A stretch of DNA of 64,000 bases from Amorphophallus konjac (lineage: Eukaryota > Streptophyta > Magnoliopsida > Alismatales > Araceae): NCBI GenBank assembly GCA_022559845.1, contig CM040121.1:510984566-511048565 (forward strand), read 5' to 3'. Positions 33,704 to 44,292 of the stretch are shown piece by piece (the first letter of the stretch is position 1; every line of letters begins with the position of its first letter). A program made the position numbers and the translations under genes. The notes beneath the pieces were generated by a model, which was not told the origin of the DNA, ran no database searches, and saw nothing but the letters and a program-made list of their open reading frames with translations.

Positions 33704-34413
33704 TATCAGACAGGAAGCGGGCTTGTTCGGATTCGTTCCTTCCTTGCTCCAAGGCCGGCCAAGGTGCAAGGGCTCCACGTATTAGTCTTCTAGTGCCTGC
33801 AAACAATCATAAACAACAAACAAAAGGCCCATTAGATCGAGGTTTTAGTAGAATCTGCCCCTATTCTTAATCAAAAGCATGCAAACGGGGGGCTCGATTA
33901 CCTGGGGGTTTGGTGGTTTTTAAACCCCTATGGATGGGCAAAAGATAGGTGTGGTGTGTGTATATGCATGTATTTCGTAAAAGGAGTGTTTTGAAATCAA
34001 CATGTAATGCTATGCAAAGATTAAAATTCGTAGATTGGGGAAAGGAAAAGAAGAAAAAGGAATAACATGAAAAGGGCCCCTAAATACTCCCTTGGATGTG
34101 CGAGAAGCGAGGATCTATTGATCTGGCACGAAGAACTTCCTCCTCCTCATTAATATCTCGAGTGGCATCCTCCGAGAACGACGGCCAAAGGGTTCAATTT
34201 ATCAGAAAGAGGTCAAAAAGCACCCTAGGTCGGAGTTCAATTCAATCCGACGATTTGGCGGCTCAAATTGAGGTAATCTTACCGATTAATGAGGGGGAAA
34301 GGTTCCTGCTAGGTTTAGAAACCTTCCTAGATAAGAGACACAATCAGAAGCTTACCAAATAAGGACTCTGAGTCGAAAGAAGGGAGTCCGATTCGGAAAG
34401 GGCTCTGCCTGAT

Positions 34414-34470
34414 AACGCGCTATACTTCCATAGCGCGTTCATGAAGAACGCGCTATGACGATATAGCGCG
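34414..34470. repeat. Paired hairpin, family C, 3' LTR (second)
   Basis: AACGCGCTAT-acttcc-ATAGCGCGTT (34414-34439) followed by CGCGCTAT-gacgat-ATAGCGCG (34449-34470). Both loops are 6 nt. A wider pair CGCGCTAT/ATAGCGCG lies at 34631-34669. Confidence 0.9.
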
Positions 34471-34829
34471 ATAATTAAAGGCCCACGAAATGATTTAAAA
34501 AAGGAGAAATATCCTTTGGGCAGCAATTTAATCAAATGTTAAGTGTGAATAACATCCAAAGTGGATGCTACAATGATCAAACATCAAGCAATAACAACTG
34601 CTCAAATGATAACTTCAATTAGATCCACCACGCGCTATGAACAAGAAAGCGATAAGAGCGGATAGCGCGGGAATGTCAAACTCGAGACGAGATCCAAGGT
34701 ATGGAATTGAAATGTTGGGCCAAGAATGGGGAGAAATCCTAGAAAATCAACCAATTAGGGATCAATCGGGACATTAACTAGGAGAACAAAGAAAATGCTC
34801 AATTTATCGGCCAAAATTGGGTGTCTACA

Positions 34830-34845
34830 GATGCCCCTCCTTGAT
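34830..34845 (-). other. Polypurine tract of the family C element
   Basis: Minus strand ATCAAGGAGGGGCATC directly before the LTR start TGTAGACACC. Confidence 0.8.
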
Positions 34846-35940
34846 ATCCGCTTTGCAAGGGAGCGAAACGGAGGTGAAACGAAGGCAAAACGGAGACGAC
34901 ACAGAGTGGTAGTGACGGGGAGATGAAGTGAAAATGCAGTGGAGTGGACTGATAAGTGGATATCAAGGAGAAAAAGACACCCATCACAACCGATAAAAGA
35001 TAGGAATAATCCAGAAAACTCCGAGCTAACCACAAGATTAAGCTAGCATCAGTGACTCCTGCCTAGAATGATAGGCACGGAACAAAGAAAAGGGAGCTGA
35101 TCAACCTCTTGCACAAAAGAGGCACCCGCAGTGCGTAGCAACTACGAATTTCACTCAATTAGTGGAATAGACGCGAGCCCGACGGATCCATCGACGCCAT
35201 CGTGCGGTTCACAGCTAATGAGTGGATCAAAAGAAGGAGGATAAGTTGAAATGGATTGAAAGGGGATAAGCAAATTCTAGGCAAGGGTCACATCGACCAG
35301 CAAGATCCAGTGCTCAACTAGGAGCAATCTTTCAAATTCGGAATGGAATTGAATTTCTTTGTTCGAGGACAAAAGCATTATTGATCCTTAATCGAGAAGA
35401 AAACTGGACATTCATGGATGTAAAAAGACATGATGCGTGCAAGGCTAAAATAAAAGAAATCATAAAAATAAATGCCAAGAAAGGATAAAATATAAGATAC
35501 TCAAGGATAATATTGTTAAATCAAACAGACTCGGGTCAAGAGTTATCCACAACCACGACGTGCAAGATGAAGTCCATCGTCCCCAAATGTGTCTGACCTA
35601 ACGGCCTATCCGACGATTAACTGGCATGTTTCTAGATCATCACTATTTTTGGTAGAGGGGAACTCAAATCCCGAAACATACAGAAAACCAGCCGGTCCTC
35701 GAGATGATATAATAATGTAAAATAACATATAGTAATGCAATAAAGGAAGAGATAAGGAAATACTTACCTGATGGCGTGCCACTTCAATTTTTTCTTTTCT
35801 TTTCCTGAAATACAATGTTAAGCACAAGTAGAACAACTTCAAGTACGTGTAAGCAAGATAATGCAAATTTTTATTCATCCACAAGCTGCATTTTCTTTTA
35901 TTTTCTCCCCCCCCCCTTTTCTATTTTCATTTTTCCTTTA
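34846..35940. other. Noncoding region between 3' LTR and PMD gene, family C
   Basis: No gene. About 35040-35740 resembles 58060-58860 of family D (shared phrase ACGGCCTATCC and GGGGAACTCAAAT). After about 35740 the two elements part. Confidence 0.55.
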
Positions 35941-35951
35941 CTTTGATTACT

Positions 35952-36000
35952 GCGCTATATATACATAGCGCGACATTGTTGCGCTATGAACATATAGCGC
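35952..36000 (+). promoter_or_regulatory. Paired hairpin with TATA-like core upstream of the PMD gene
   Basis: GCGCTAT-atatac-ATAGCGC (35952-35971) and GCGCTAT-gaacat-ATAGCGC (35981-36000). The first hairpin contains TATATATA about 165 bp before the PMD start codon, and a CT-rich leader (CTTTTCCCTCTCCC) follows. Promoter function is an inference. Confidence 0.5.
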
Positions 36001-36122
36001 GTCATCTACCCGCAGGTTTTCAAAAACCGCCCCCCTTCTATTATTTCAAACTCACTCTTTTCCCTCTCCCTACTCCTTCTCTCGCCCTCTCACCAGCCAG
36101 AGAGTTCCATTGCCCTAATCCG

Positions 36123-39005
36123 ATGGAAGGAGAATCCCCTCGACGCTCCAAACGGCGTGCCACCCGCGGCCATCAAAGATCACACCTGGAGGAAGAGCGA
36201 ACGCCCCCTCCCGTGGAAGAGAACGCCGACTCGGAGGCGACCGTCTCGGCTTGGCTCGAAGGGGACGAAATGGAGATCCCCCCCGATGAAACCGAAGAGG
36301 TTGAAGGTGCCCCAGCGGCCGAGGAAGCAGCGACAGAGCCCGTTGGTGGCGTGGCGGCCCGAAAGCGGCGAGTGGTAAGAAAACCGCCCCAATCTTGTTT
36401 TCTTTTAATTTTTTCTTGTTTTCCTTTCAGATGTGATAAAAACGGAAGGGGGATGCCCTCTCAAATCAAAATGTAGGGCAGAATGCCCATGGATTGAAAT
36501 TGGGGAATGAGGGGTCGCCCCCTACCTGCAGAAGATGAACGCGCTATATCTTCATAGCGCGTTCTTGAAGAACGCGCTATGTCGATATAGCGCGACAAAG
36601 AACAGCATGCTAGTTTTTTCTAGTTTCTGATTTTTCTTTTGTTTGACGAACACAAATTGATGCCTTCTTGCTTTTATGTTGTGTGCAGGGTGTGGAGGGT
36701 GCAGTCCGTGCCCAGATTTCATGGACATTGGTTCGGGCCGCCTACTCCGCACTACCGGAGTTTCAACGGGCTCGCCTCCGCCGAATGGGCTTCGGGGAGT
36801 TCCTGGAGATCGAGGTGCTGAGAGTGGATGTGGGACTGATAAGGGCTCTGAAAGCCAGATGGGACACAGGATGCAAGGCCTTTCTCTTCTCCTAGGGTCA
36901 TATGATCCCGACTCTAGAGGATGTCACTCACATCACTGGGCTGCGAGTGCATGGATCAGCAGTGACGGGCTGTACTTACCCCGACTACCGGGAGATGACG
37001 CGCAGACTGCTAGGTTTGGAATTGGAGGGGACTGGCCGGACCTCGCTAGTGTCGAGGATCCTCTTGCAGGAGAGTCTCGGCTTGTTCCACACACAGAGGG
37101 AGGTGGGGGAGACCTTGACGGCTGATGAGAAGAGGTTAGAGGCTGGAGCCAGAGAGAGTTTCACGACTGAGGTGGGCCCACAGGTAGACATGGAGCTGAG
37201 GAGGTTTCTCATCTTGATGATAGGCAAGCTGCTTCTAGCGACCCAGGGTGATGTAGTGAGCTGCCGTTTCCTACCCCTACTGGAGGATCTGGACAGAGTC
37301 GGACGGTATGCTTGGGGTGCGACAGTCCTTGCCCACTTGTTTGACAGCTTCGGCATCTCTTCACTCCAGTCTTCACTCGGGGGGTTCTACCCTCTACTTC
37401 AGGTATCTCTCTAAACCTTAAACTCCAATGCTTAAGTGATGCACTTTCCTCTTATATTGATCACATGAGCTTCATTTCAGGTTTGGAGTTATCTATATCT
37501 TCCTACCCTCAGGCGCGCTTGGGAGGATCGGGGAGATCTACTGCCCTTGGCCAGACGATGGACCCCTACACGAGATGGCCGATCTCTGAAGGACCAGGTC
37601 ACCCATATTCAGGAGACGCTAGACATGATGCCCCACATAGAGGTAAGATTGAATTTTGACATTGAATTGAATTATGAGTGGAATCGAGGGCAATGATAAA
37701 TTGAATTATGCAGGTGGACTGGACTCCCTACCAGAGGGACATCGGGGTGATGCCTTGGGTGGAGGCGGCCATCCCATACTTTGGGAGAGAGATCTGGTTA
37801 CATGCCCTCAACCTGGTCGAGCCCCTATATCATAGACTGATCATGAGGACACTAGGGCTCCACCAGGCGGTAGTAGAGTTCCCGACCCAGGCGACGGACC
37901 CACGACCTGGGCGACGTTTTCGAGGCCTCCAGGGGACAGATGACTGGCGGCAGCGAGCTCGAGAGCAGTTGGCAGATTGGAAGAGGCGCGGCCGAGCAGT
38001 CCCTGCGGGAGCGGATTCAGATGGTGCCTATCTCCAGGCCTACTCCCAGGCATACGGCAGCCGAGTCTATCAGAGCGCTCGCGGACAGGTATGCTTTTAA
38101 TTTATTTGCACTTCCATTATAAAACTTGGTTATTCAATATGTGACTAACATGTGTTATTGCAGTATGACACAGAGGGGAGACTGGCCATGGTACAGGGAC
38201 TCCTTGACTCCACAATCCGACAGCGTGAGGATCTCTAGCATACCGTTGATGAGTTGGTAGGAACCTGTAATTTAGAATGATTTGGATTTGATTTTTAATT
38301 AATGGTAATGCTTTCTTTTCAGTGCGACGAACTGGAGGCAGTCCGATCCTCACACGGCGCGTCTTCCTCTACTCAGCCCGTCTGCGACCTCACCGAGCTA
38401 GAGAGCCAGCTTGCCAGTGCAGTGGCTCGAGCAGAGGTAGCCGAGGCCTCCCTTCAGGAGAGAGTAAGCAATCTTGTTCTTTTAATCTTAGTCTTGGATA
38501 TTTATCAATTACCAATTATTGATCAAGATTTTGGATGCAGGAACAGGAGCTGCGCGTGGCAGAAGCAAAGCTGAGGCGCCGAGATGCAGAGGAGCTTCCC
38601 CGAGATGTGATAGAGCTACGCGCCCTTCTTGGCATGGAGAGGAGCGAGCGACAGAGGGAGAGGGAGGAGCGAGACAGAGAGCAAGTGGAGCGTGAGCTGG
38701 AGAGAGTACAGTTGATTACCAGATTGGGAATGGCTGAGCAGCGTGCGAAGGACGCGGAGGATCGTTATCGGCGAGGGCGTGAGCGGGCCCAGCGCGAGGG
38801 ATACTCCCGAGCTTACTCGAGTACTGATTATTTAGTTACCTCCTCCGAGCACCAGAGGAGGGAAGATGCTGAGAGGGGAGCACAGGGTGACAGGGTTTCA
38901 GCTTCTCGGGGACAGATGGCTCCTCCTAGGTCTTCGCGGGGAGGACAGGAGGAGGCTGAGAGTTCACGTAGAGGGGGAGACCAGGAGGGTCGAGGGGAGA
39001 GCTAG
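36123..39005 (+). pseudogene. PMD (plant mobile domain, MAIN/MAIL-like) gene inside family C, seven exons, two stops
   Basis: Antisense to the host element. Exons: 36123-36374, 36689-37402, 37481-37642, 37714-38088, 38164-38256, 38323-38463, 38541-39005. All introns are GT-AG and all exon lengths are multiples of three, so every intron is phase 0; about 734 codons in total. Exon 1 is basic then acidic (RRSKRRATRG; DETEEVEG). Exons 2-4 hold a PMD domain (PF10536-like): IPTLEDVTHITGLRVHGS, GDVVSCRFLPLLEDLD, VWSYLYLPTLRRAW and WVEAAIPYF. Exons 6-7 form an Arg/Glu-rich coiled coil (ERSERQREREERDRE). TAG at 36893-36895 sits where the family has Trp in this motif, and TAG at 38236-38238 lies in exon 5. 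PMD proteins MAIN/MAIL1 act in plant nuclei in silencing and genome stability; the role here is unknown. Confidence 0.85.
36537..36594. repeat. Paired hairpin in PMD intron 1
   Basis: GAACGCGCTAT-atcttc-ATAGCGCGTTC (perfect 11-bp stem, 36537-36564) then CGCGCTAT-gtcgat-ATAGCGCG (36573-36594). Same design as the LTR modules. Confidence 0.92.
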
Positions 39006-40697
39006 AGAGATTGCTGTATCCACTCTTATTTTGTACTCTTTTGATATGTTATAGTAGAATGAGACAGTCTTTGATACTTGTTGCACTTCTTGTGATTTGT
39101 TCTTTATTTTGCGTGCCTCTACAAAAGGATGCCATCAGAAATGTAATTTGATTTTTTTTTGAAAATACGCAAATTTTTATAAGTTTTTGAAAAGAAAATT
39201 TTTTTTTTTTTGGAATTCTGTTTTGGAAATATATGATTTTTTTTGGAATTTTTGACAATGTTCAATTTTTTTAGAATTTTAGCAATATTCAAAAAAAAAT
39301 TTTTTTTAGAAATTTTAGCAATATTCAAATTTTTATGGAGTTTTTGGCAATATTCAAATTTTTATGGAGTTTTTGGCTTAGACCTTTGCTAATGCAGCAT
39401 CAATGGATGTTTTAAACCACTGGCTAGGGGTTCTTGTTCCTTCCCCTTTTGCTTAAAACTACCGAAAGCTGGGCGTGCATTGGAGGTGGCGCCCTATAAC
39501 TGACTGCCCTTGATTAACGGTGCCCCTACCAAGGCCATACTCAAGAAACATTCGGTCTTAGAGGGAGAAGAGAAGAATAATGAGAGATAAGCTTTATGCA
39601 GGATGGGAGATGTCGGGACTTGAATTCCTTCCAAGCTGTTTCCTCTCAAAGAGGTAGTCTGTTGTGCCGGGACTTTGTGCCTTTGATTTTTAGACCCTTG
39701 ACATGCATACGACCAGGGTTTTTCCTGCGGGGACTTTGCCACTCTTGACATGCCATAATTCATAATTTTGCTTTTATCGAAATTTTGACTTGATTTTCAT
39801 AATAGCCCTTTTGGCGAGATGTATATCATGAAAACTCATATGAAAACTCATATTGATTTTGGGTCAAGACTGCCCCTATTTGAGACTCCTCTTGTATTGG
39901 GGATTACCCTGGGTGGGTCATCTCATCCGTCAACCTCTTGCCCCTGCATTCGGCCGAGTAAAGAAGAGAAAAGACTTTCAGATATACTCATGGCATGGCC
40001 GAAGTAGCAACGGTGTCTTACCAAAGGAGCCGGCTAAGGACGCCGTGAAGTTTGTGGAATGCCCAGCTAAGGATTGCCCTTAACAAGCAGGGAGAGAATG
40101 TTGAATTCCCAGCGCGGGGTTCTTATTAACCAATGGTGCTGCAAAGGCAAGTCTAAAGACTCTTTTGAGAATGATTTAATTAAACAAAAGCCTAAGATAA
40201 AGGTCTAAAACACCACTTTTAATCTTGTTAAGAAGCACTTCATTCTGAAAATCATGCGTGAAGCAATAAGATAATGATGCATAAAAATGCATACTTACGC
40301 CAATATGTTACCTTGCAACTTTTATTGAAACAACTGCCAGATGCGATGTTGATCATTGTGGGATTTGTCCTCTTAAAGGGTTTAAAGTGGCTTAACAAGA
40401 AGGAGTGGTGCTCAGACCAGACTCAGACGAATAAGGAGAAAAGGAAGAGAGATAAGGGCTAGAACTCCCTCACTAAGGTGCAGAGACCCTGATTACATGG
40501 AACAGCCTACAAGAGAAGCGAAAAATTAAGAAGAGGAGTGAGGACTAAAGCCTCGGAAACAGTGGGAGAAAGGGCAGATGCCCAAGGCAGTGGATGTGGA
40601 AGAAGTTGGGTCGGACCCATGATTAGGAGGAATTAGAAGAAGAAATTGGTAGATGGAAAGAGGTGGAACTGGAGGGTCCGGAGGCAGAGGAGGAGAA
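39006..40697. other. AT-rich noncoding region of family C
   Basis: Between the PMD gene and the sense ORF. It contains T-homopolymers and repeats of a phrase like TTTTTGGCAATATTCAAA (39150-39380). From about 39115 it aligns with family D from about 59437 (shared phrase CATACGACCAGGGTTTT). Small ORFs are not conserved between the elements. Confidence 0.6.
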
Positions 40698-43577
40698 TCA
40701 TGGGGGGGAAGAAGAATCCGAAGGCTCCGGAGGAGAAGAATCTAGAGGGACGCGATTCCCTGGGAAAAAATATGTAAAAAGATGATGAAAAAGGAAGAAG
40801 AGGACCAAGGACGTGATATCCTGAAGGAGCAGGAAGATGAGACGGAGGAAAGATGGAGGGTCCGGAGGTTTCGGGGGAATGGAATTAGAAGGGTCAGGAT
40901 GCCCCGAAAGAAGATAGAAAGAACAAGATGGAAAATCCGGAGGTTCCGGAGGGGGAAGATACCATGGGACGTGATGCCCAAGGAGAAGAGATAAGAACTC
41001 CAGAAAATCCGGACGTGAGGGTATGTAGGGGCGCGATGCCCAAAGAGCAAGATCCGGAGGTTCCGGAGGGAGAAGATACCATGGGACGTGATGCCCAAGG
41101 TTAAGAGAAAGATCCGGAGGTTCCGGAATAGTGGAATCAGAAGGGGCGTCATGCCCTAAGAGGAGGGATAAAACACCTGGAGGTTCCAGGGAAATAGCAA
41201 GAAAGGGGACGCGATGCCCCGGGGAGAGTGGATTAGAAGAGGATGAAGATGAATAAGATGGGAAATGCAGAAGATCCGGAGGTTCCGGAAGGCGGGGAAG
41301 ATACGGGTCCGGAAACCCGGGAAAGAAGAAGTGCAAATGTATGCGAATGCAATGCAACAGATGCGATGAATGCATGGATGCAACAGAATGCATGAGATGC
41401 AAAGAATATGAAGAACATGAATGGCGAGAGGATGAGATCCCCCTCCTTACCCTTGGAGTGGCCCATGAAGAAAATGTGATAGACAAGAATGTGGATGAAA
41501 TAGTGGAAAGCCCTTTGGCACCAAGATAACCGCCCCTCCATGGCAGTGAAAGTGTATAGCCAATTGGCCCAATGGATAAAGCAAGAGCCCATGACGAAGC
41601 TTCAATGGTGAATGACAACTCCCTTGAAGAGTGAAAAGTAATAGTGTGAGAGAGTTGAACAGTTGGGATAGGAAGCATTGTATTGCCCAGGGGTTGTGGC
41701 GTATATGGAGTGTTAAATAGAATAGGTATTCGTCCCTTGTATGGAAGAAAAGGTTCAAGATTTGAAAGTTGGAACAAGGGGTGCCCTTCCCGGCCTTTGG
41801 GCACAAGCCTACATGGCATCAAAGCTTGACATTCTCTCTTAGTGAGCAGTGGCGGTGACTTGGCCTCTTCGACCATGCTTGGCACAACAACCCGGATCGG
41901 CATCCGGCATGCAAACTCTTGCATCTTGAATAGCATGGCCATGGCCAAATCTTTCTTTCCCGGCTCTTGATCATCTTCGGCACAAGTATTTACAGAAGGA
42001 CGCCCGTTCCGAGTAGTAAAGGGGGGTGAAGCGGAGGAGGAAGGTTCCATGGATGGTGGAGGTGAAAGGGTGAGTGGAAGCAAAGGTTCAAACACGTCGA
42101 GCTTCTCCCTTTGCTCGGAAGCAGTCGGGGTTGGCTCGAGTGCAAAAAAGGGTGAACCTTGCTCAGGACTAGCCACAGGTAAGGGTAAAGGGTTAAGTAA
42201 TGGGGTAGGGGTCATAGGCATAGTGGACGGCTGAGGTGGCGAACAAAGAGGAGGTGTAATGGAAGGCTTGGCGGAGACTGGTGTAATGGAGGGCAATGGA
42301 GGTTCGGTGGAGGCCGGTGGAGTGGAGGCTATTAGGGTGGTTACGGGAGGGGTGAACGGAGAAGGTTTAGTGTGTTGAAAATGCCGGATGGGGCGAGAGG
42401 TGTTAGGGATAGGAGACATGTCTTGGTGCAACGACATGGGTGATTGGAGTATTGACCCATCATCGTAACACCAATTAGTCTCATAAACGAGGAATGTATT
42501 GGGGACAGTGGCTTCGTCCTGAGCAGGGGGTTCATCAAGCGGTAGTGGAGGGAGAGGGAAGCGAAGAAAACTCGGAAGGGGTGCTTGCATAGCCTCATCA
42601 TCGTATACCGCTTCAAATTCTTCAATTACCAGTTCTTCATTAGCCGATTCAAGTGGACACTCTAGTGAAGGCGTATATGTGGGTGGAGGAGTGTAATGGT
42701 ATTGTGAATGTGGAGATGGAGGGCCATATGAATGAATGGGGTGAATGGGTGGAGGGCGGATAGTGTCCGCTTGAACGTTGAAATCTGCCGGCTCTTGCTT
42801 GCTTGAAATGTCGATGCTGTAATCGTCTCTCCTGTCCTTCCAATCTTTCTCCATCTTTGTAATGTCGTTCAGAGCGGCGTGGAGGGGATTGACTGGAGTA
42901 GGAGGAGCGGGCCGTGGGCTCGTAACCCTCTTTAATTGTTCCTCCAACGAAGTGACTTTGTCGAGAAGAGTTTGTTGGGGAGGTGAGACTTGAGCAACCG
43001 AGGGTTGGCAGGGCCTTGAAGGAGGGGCCGCATAAAGAGGCCGTGGAATGGGATTGGGATGACCCATAGAAGAACCCGGATGGGCCGGATTGCAAGGAAT
43101 AAATGGGCCTTGGGGCCGTGGTGGAGGAGGAATAGAAGGAGGCGGGTATTGGATCACCCGAGGAGAAGGAGATGGGTAATGGGCTGCTCGAGTAGGAATG
43201 TGAATAGAAGAGGGAAGTGGGTGATGGGCCACCCGAGTAGGATTGGAAGGAGGATGAGATGAATGAGATGCACCCTCAACAGCGGCCTTAAGGGCTTGAA
43301 TTTGTTGAGGGGTGAGATGATCTAATGCATGCAAGATTTGGGAGACCTTCTCATCGTTAGGAGGAGACGGTCCCGTAGGAGTAGTGGCTCGCGATTGAAT
43401 CGAGGGGCCATGAAATTGGACATTGCCCCTGGGCCGGGCATGACCATAAGAATGAGGTCGTGGTCCCTTGAAAATATGATGTGAATTATAATGTTGAGCT
43501 TGAGGAGTATATGATGTGCTAGGTTGTGCATCCTCATTAATATTAAACATGTTATTTTGTCTATCAAGGTAAGCCAT
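40698..43577 (-). CDS. Family C proline-rich ORF at the gag position (unrecognised)
   Basis: Open for about 960 codons from ATG 43577 (MAYLDRQNNMFN); the frame is open further, to 43619. It is the first ORF after the primer site, where gag would be. The N-terminus has a conserved block (NDEKVSQILHALDHLTPQQI) shared with family D. A Pro/Ser/Thr-rich middle follows, with an acidic patch (EELVIEEFEAVYDDEA). The C-terminal third is made of diverged ~20-residue repeats with the core PPEPPDL and LGHRVP. I find no capsid, zinc knuckle, protease or RT motif. It may be a structural or RNA-binding protein used for packaging, but that is speculation. The repeats are low-complexity, so an open frame is weaker evidence of coding there than in the N-terminus. 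Confidence 0.6.
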   Translation of the reverse strand: MAYLDRQNNMFNINEDAQPSTSYTPQAQHYNSHHIFKGPRPHSYGHARPRGNVQFHGPSIQSRATTPTGPSPPNDEKVSQILHALDHLTPQQIQALKAAVEGASHSSHPPSNPTRVAHHPLPSSIHIPTRAAHYPSPSPRVIQYPPPSIPPPPRPQGPFIPCNPAHPGSSMGHPNPIPRPLYAAPPSRPCQPSVAQVSPPQQTLLDKVTSLEEQLKRVTSPRPAPPTPVNPLHAALNDITKMEKDWKDRRDDYSIDISSKQEPADFNVQADTIRPPPIHPIHSYGPPSPHSQYHYTPPPTYTPSLECPLESANEELVIEEFEAVYDDEAMQAPLPSFLRFPLPPLPLDEPPAQDEATVPNTFLVYETNWCYDDGSILQSPMSLHQDMSPIPNTSRPIRHFQHTKPSPFTPPVTTLIASTPPASTEPPLPSITPVSAKPSITPPLCSPPQPSTMPMTPTPLLNPLPLPVASPEQGSPFFALEPTPTASEQREKLDVFEPLLPLTLSPPPSMEPSSSASPPFTTRNGRPSVNTCAEDDQEPGKKDLAMAMLFKMQEFACRMPIRVVVPSMVEEAKSPPLLTKRECQALMPCRLVPKGREGHPLFQLSNLEPFLPYKGRIPILFNTPYTPQPLGNTMLPIPTVQLSHTITFHSSRELSFTIEASSWALALSIGPIGYTLSLPWRGGYLGAKGLSTISSTFLSITFSSWATPRVRRGISSSRHSCSSYSLHLMHSVASMHSSHLLHCIRIHLHFFFPGFPDPYLPRLPEPPDLLHFPSYSSSSSSNPLSPGHRVPFLAISLEPPGVLSLLLGHDAPSDSTIPEPPDLSLNLGHHVPWYLLPPEPPDLALWASRPYIPSRPDFLEFLSLLLGHHVPWYLPPPEPPDFPSCSFYLLSGHPDPSNSIPPKPPDPPSFLRLIFLLLQDITSLVLFFLFHHLFTYFFPGNRVPLDSSPPEPSDSSSPP
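40740..41300. repeat. Diverged ~60-bp tandem repeats in the family C ORF
   Basis: Plus strand repeats a phrase like GATCCGGAGGTTCCGGAGG then GACGTGATGCCCAAGG. The family D counterpart is 61000-61760, with more units. Confidence 0.8.
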
Positions 43578-44271
43578 TATGCAATCAAAGTTCGAACAAA
43601 ACAATTTGCAAAGAAGCACACAAGTTGGAATGATTACCGTTGATTTCTTTTATTTGAACCTTGGTGAATTAATGATTTTTAACAAATTGATGTGATCACT
43701 CAAGTGATGAACCTAGTTTCAAATGTGATTTTCTCCGGTGCCAACTAGGAACACTCTCTCACCATGTATAGGCCAACTAAACCCGGTACTTCAAAGGGTA
43801 CAACCTGCCCGGCGTCCGTGAGGGAATCCACGGGTGCGGGGACTTACGGAGGTCTTAGAAAAGGAATTTCCGGTCCAAAGAGACGGAATGCTCAATGGAG
43901 GGTTGTTCCAATTCCAAGAAGGGTGTGTGGAATCCTAGTGTAGAGAGAGGAGGTCTCTCAAACCAAATGCAAAGATGAATGCCATGCTATGCAAGAACAT
44001 CTAAACTAGAATTGATAAATAAAACAAAATATGTAAGTACACAGCAAGAAATATATAAGATGCCACCAGAGATGAACCCCAACAGAAGGTGTACCTGAGA
44101 ATACCTTCAGGTGATGAATGCGCTATATGTCCCCAGCGCGATCTACAGAAAGCGCTATGGACGCATAGCGTGATAAGCGACAGTGGGGAAGGGCTCAAAA
44201 AATCAAATAAACACACACACTGATGTATTGACAAGCAGGCAACTAGAAGCACGAACGTGGTAGCACAAAGT
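43578..44271 (-). other. Leader of the family C element with a paired hairpin
   Basis: Noncoding leader between the primer site and the ORF. It holds the paired hairpin GCGCT...AGCGC (44120-44138) and GCGCTAT-ggacgc-ATAGCG (44152-44170). The phrase near 43780-43930 (GGTACTTCAAAGGGTAC, TTCCGGTCC) was not recognised. Confidence 0.55.
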
Positions 44272-44289
44272 GTCCCACCGTGATCGCCA
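44272..44289 (-). other. Primer-binding site of the family C element
   Basis: Minus strand TGGCGATCACGGTGGGAC, three bases inside the 5' LTR end at 44293. It starts TGG, as for complement to a tRNA CCA end. With the polypurine tract it sets the orientation. Confidence 0.75.
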
Positions 44290-44292
44290 ATT

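Larger units (their letters stand above)
33413..34829 (-). repeat. 3' LTR of the family C element (1417 bp)
   Basis: Plus strand TGTAGATCATG...GGGTGTCTACA. It differs from the other LTR by a 12-bp insertion (ATCTAGCAAGAT near 33470) and about two dozen substitutions. The TATA sequence seen in the 5' LTR is altered here to GATAAATT. Confidence 0.95.

Noticed and set aside
36123..39005. PMD gene as a normal host gene
   Set aside because: It lies inside an LTR element with a perfect target duplication, shares the hairpin modules of the element and has two nonsense codons.
40740..41300. Possible CRISPR-like array
   Set aside because: Units are diverged coding tandem repeats without uniform spacers, in a plant retroelement.
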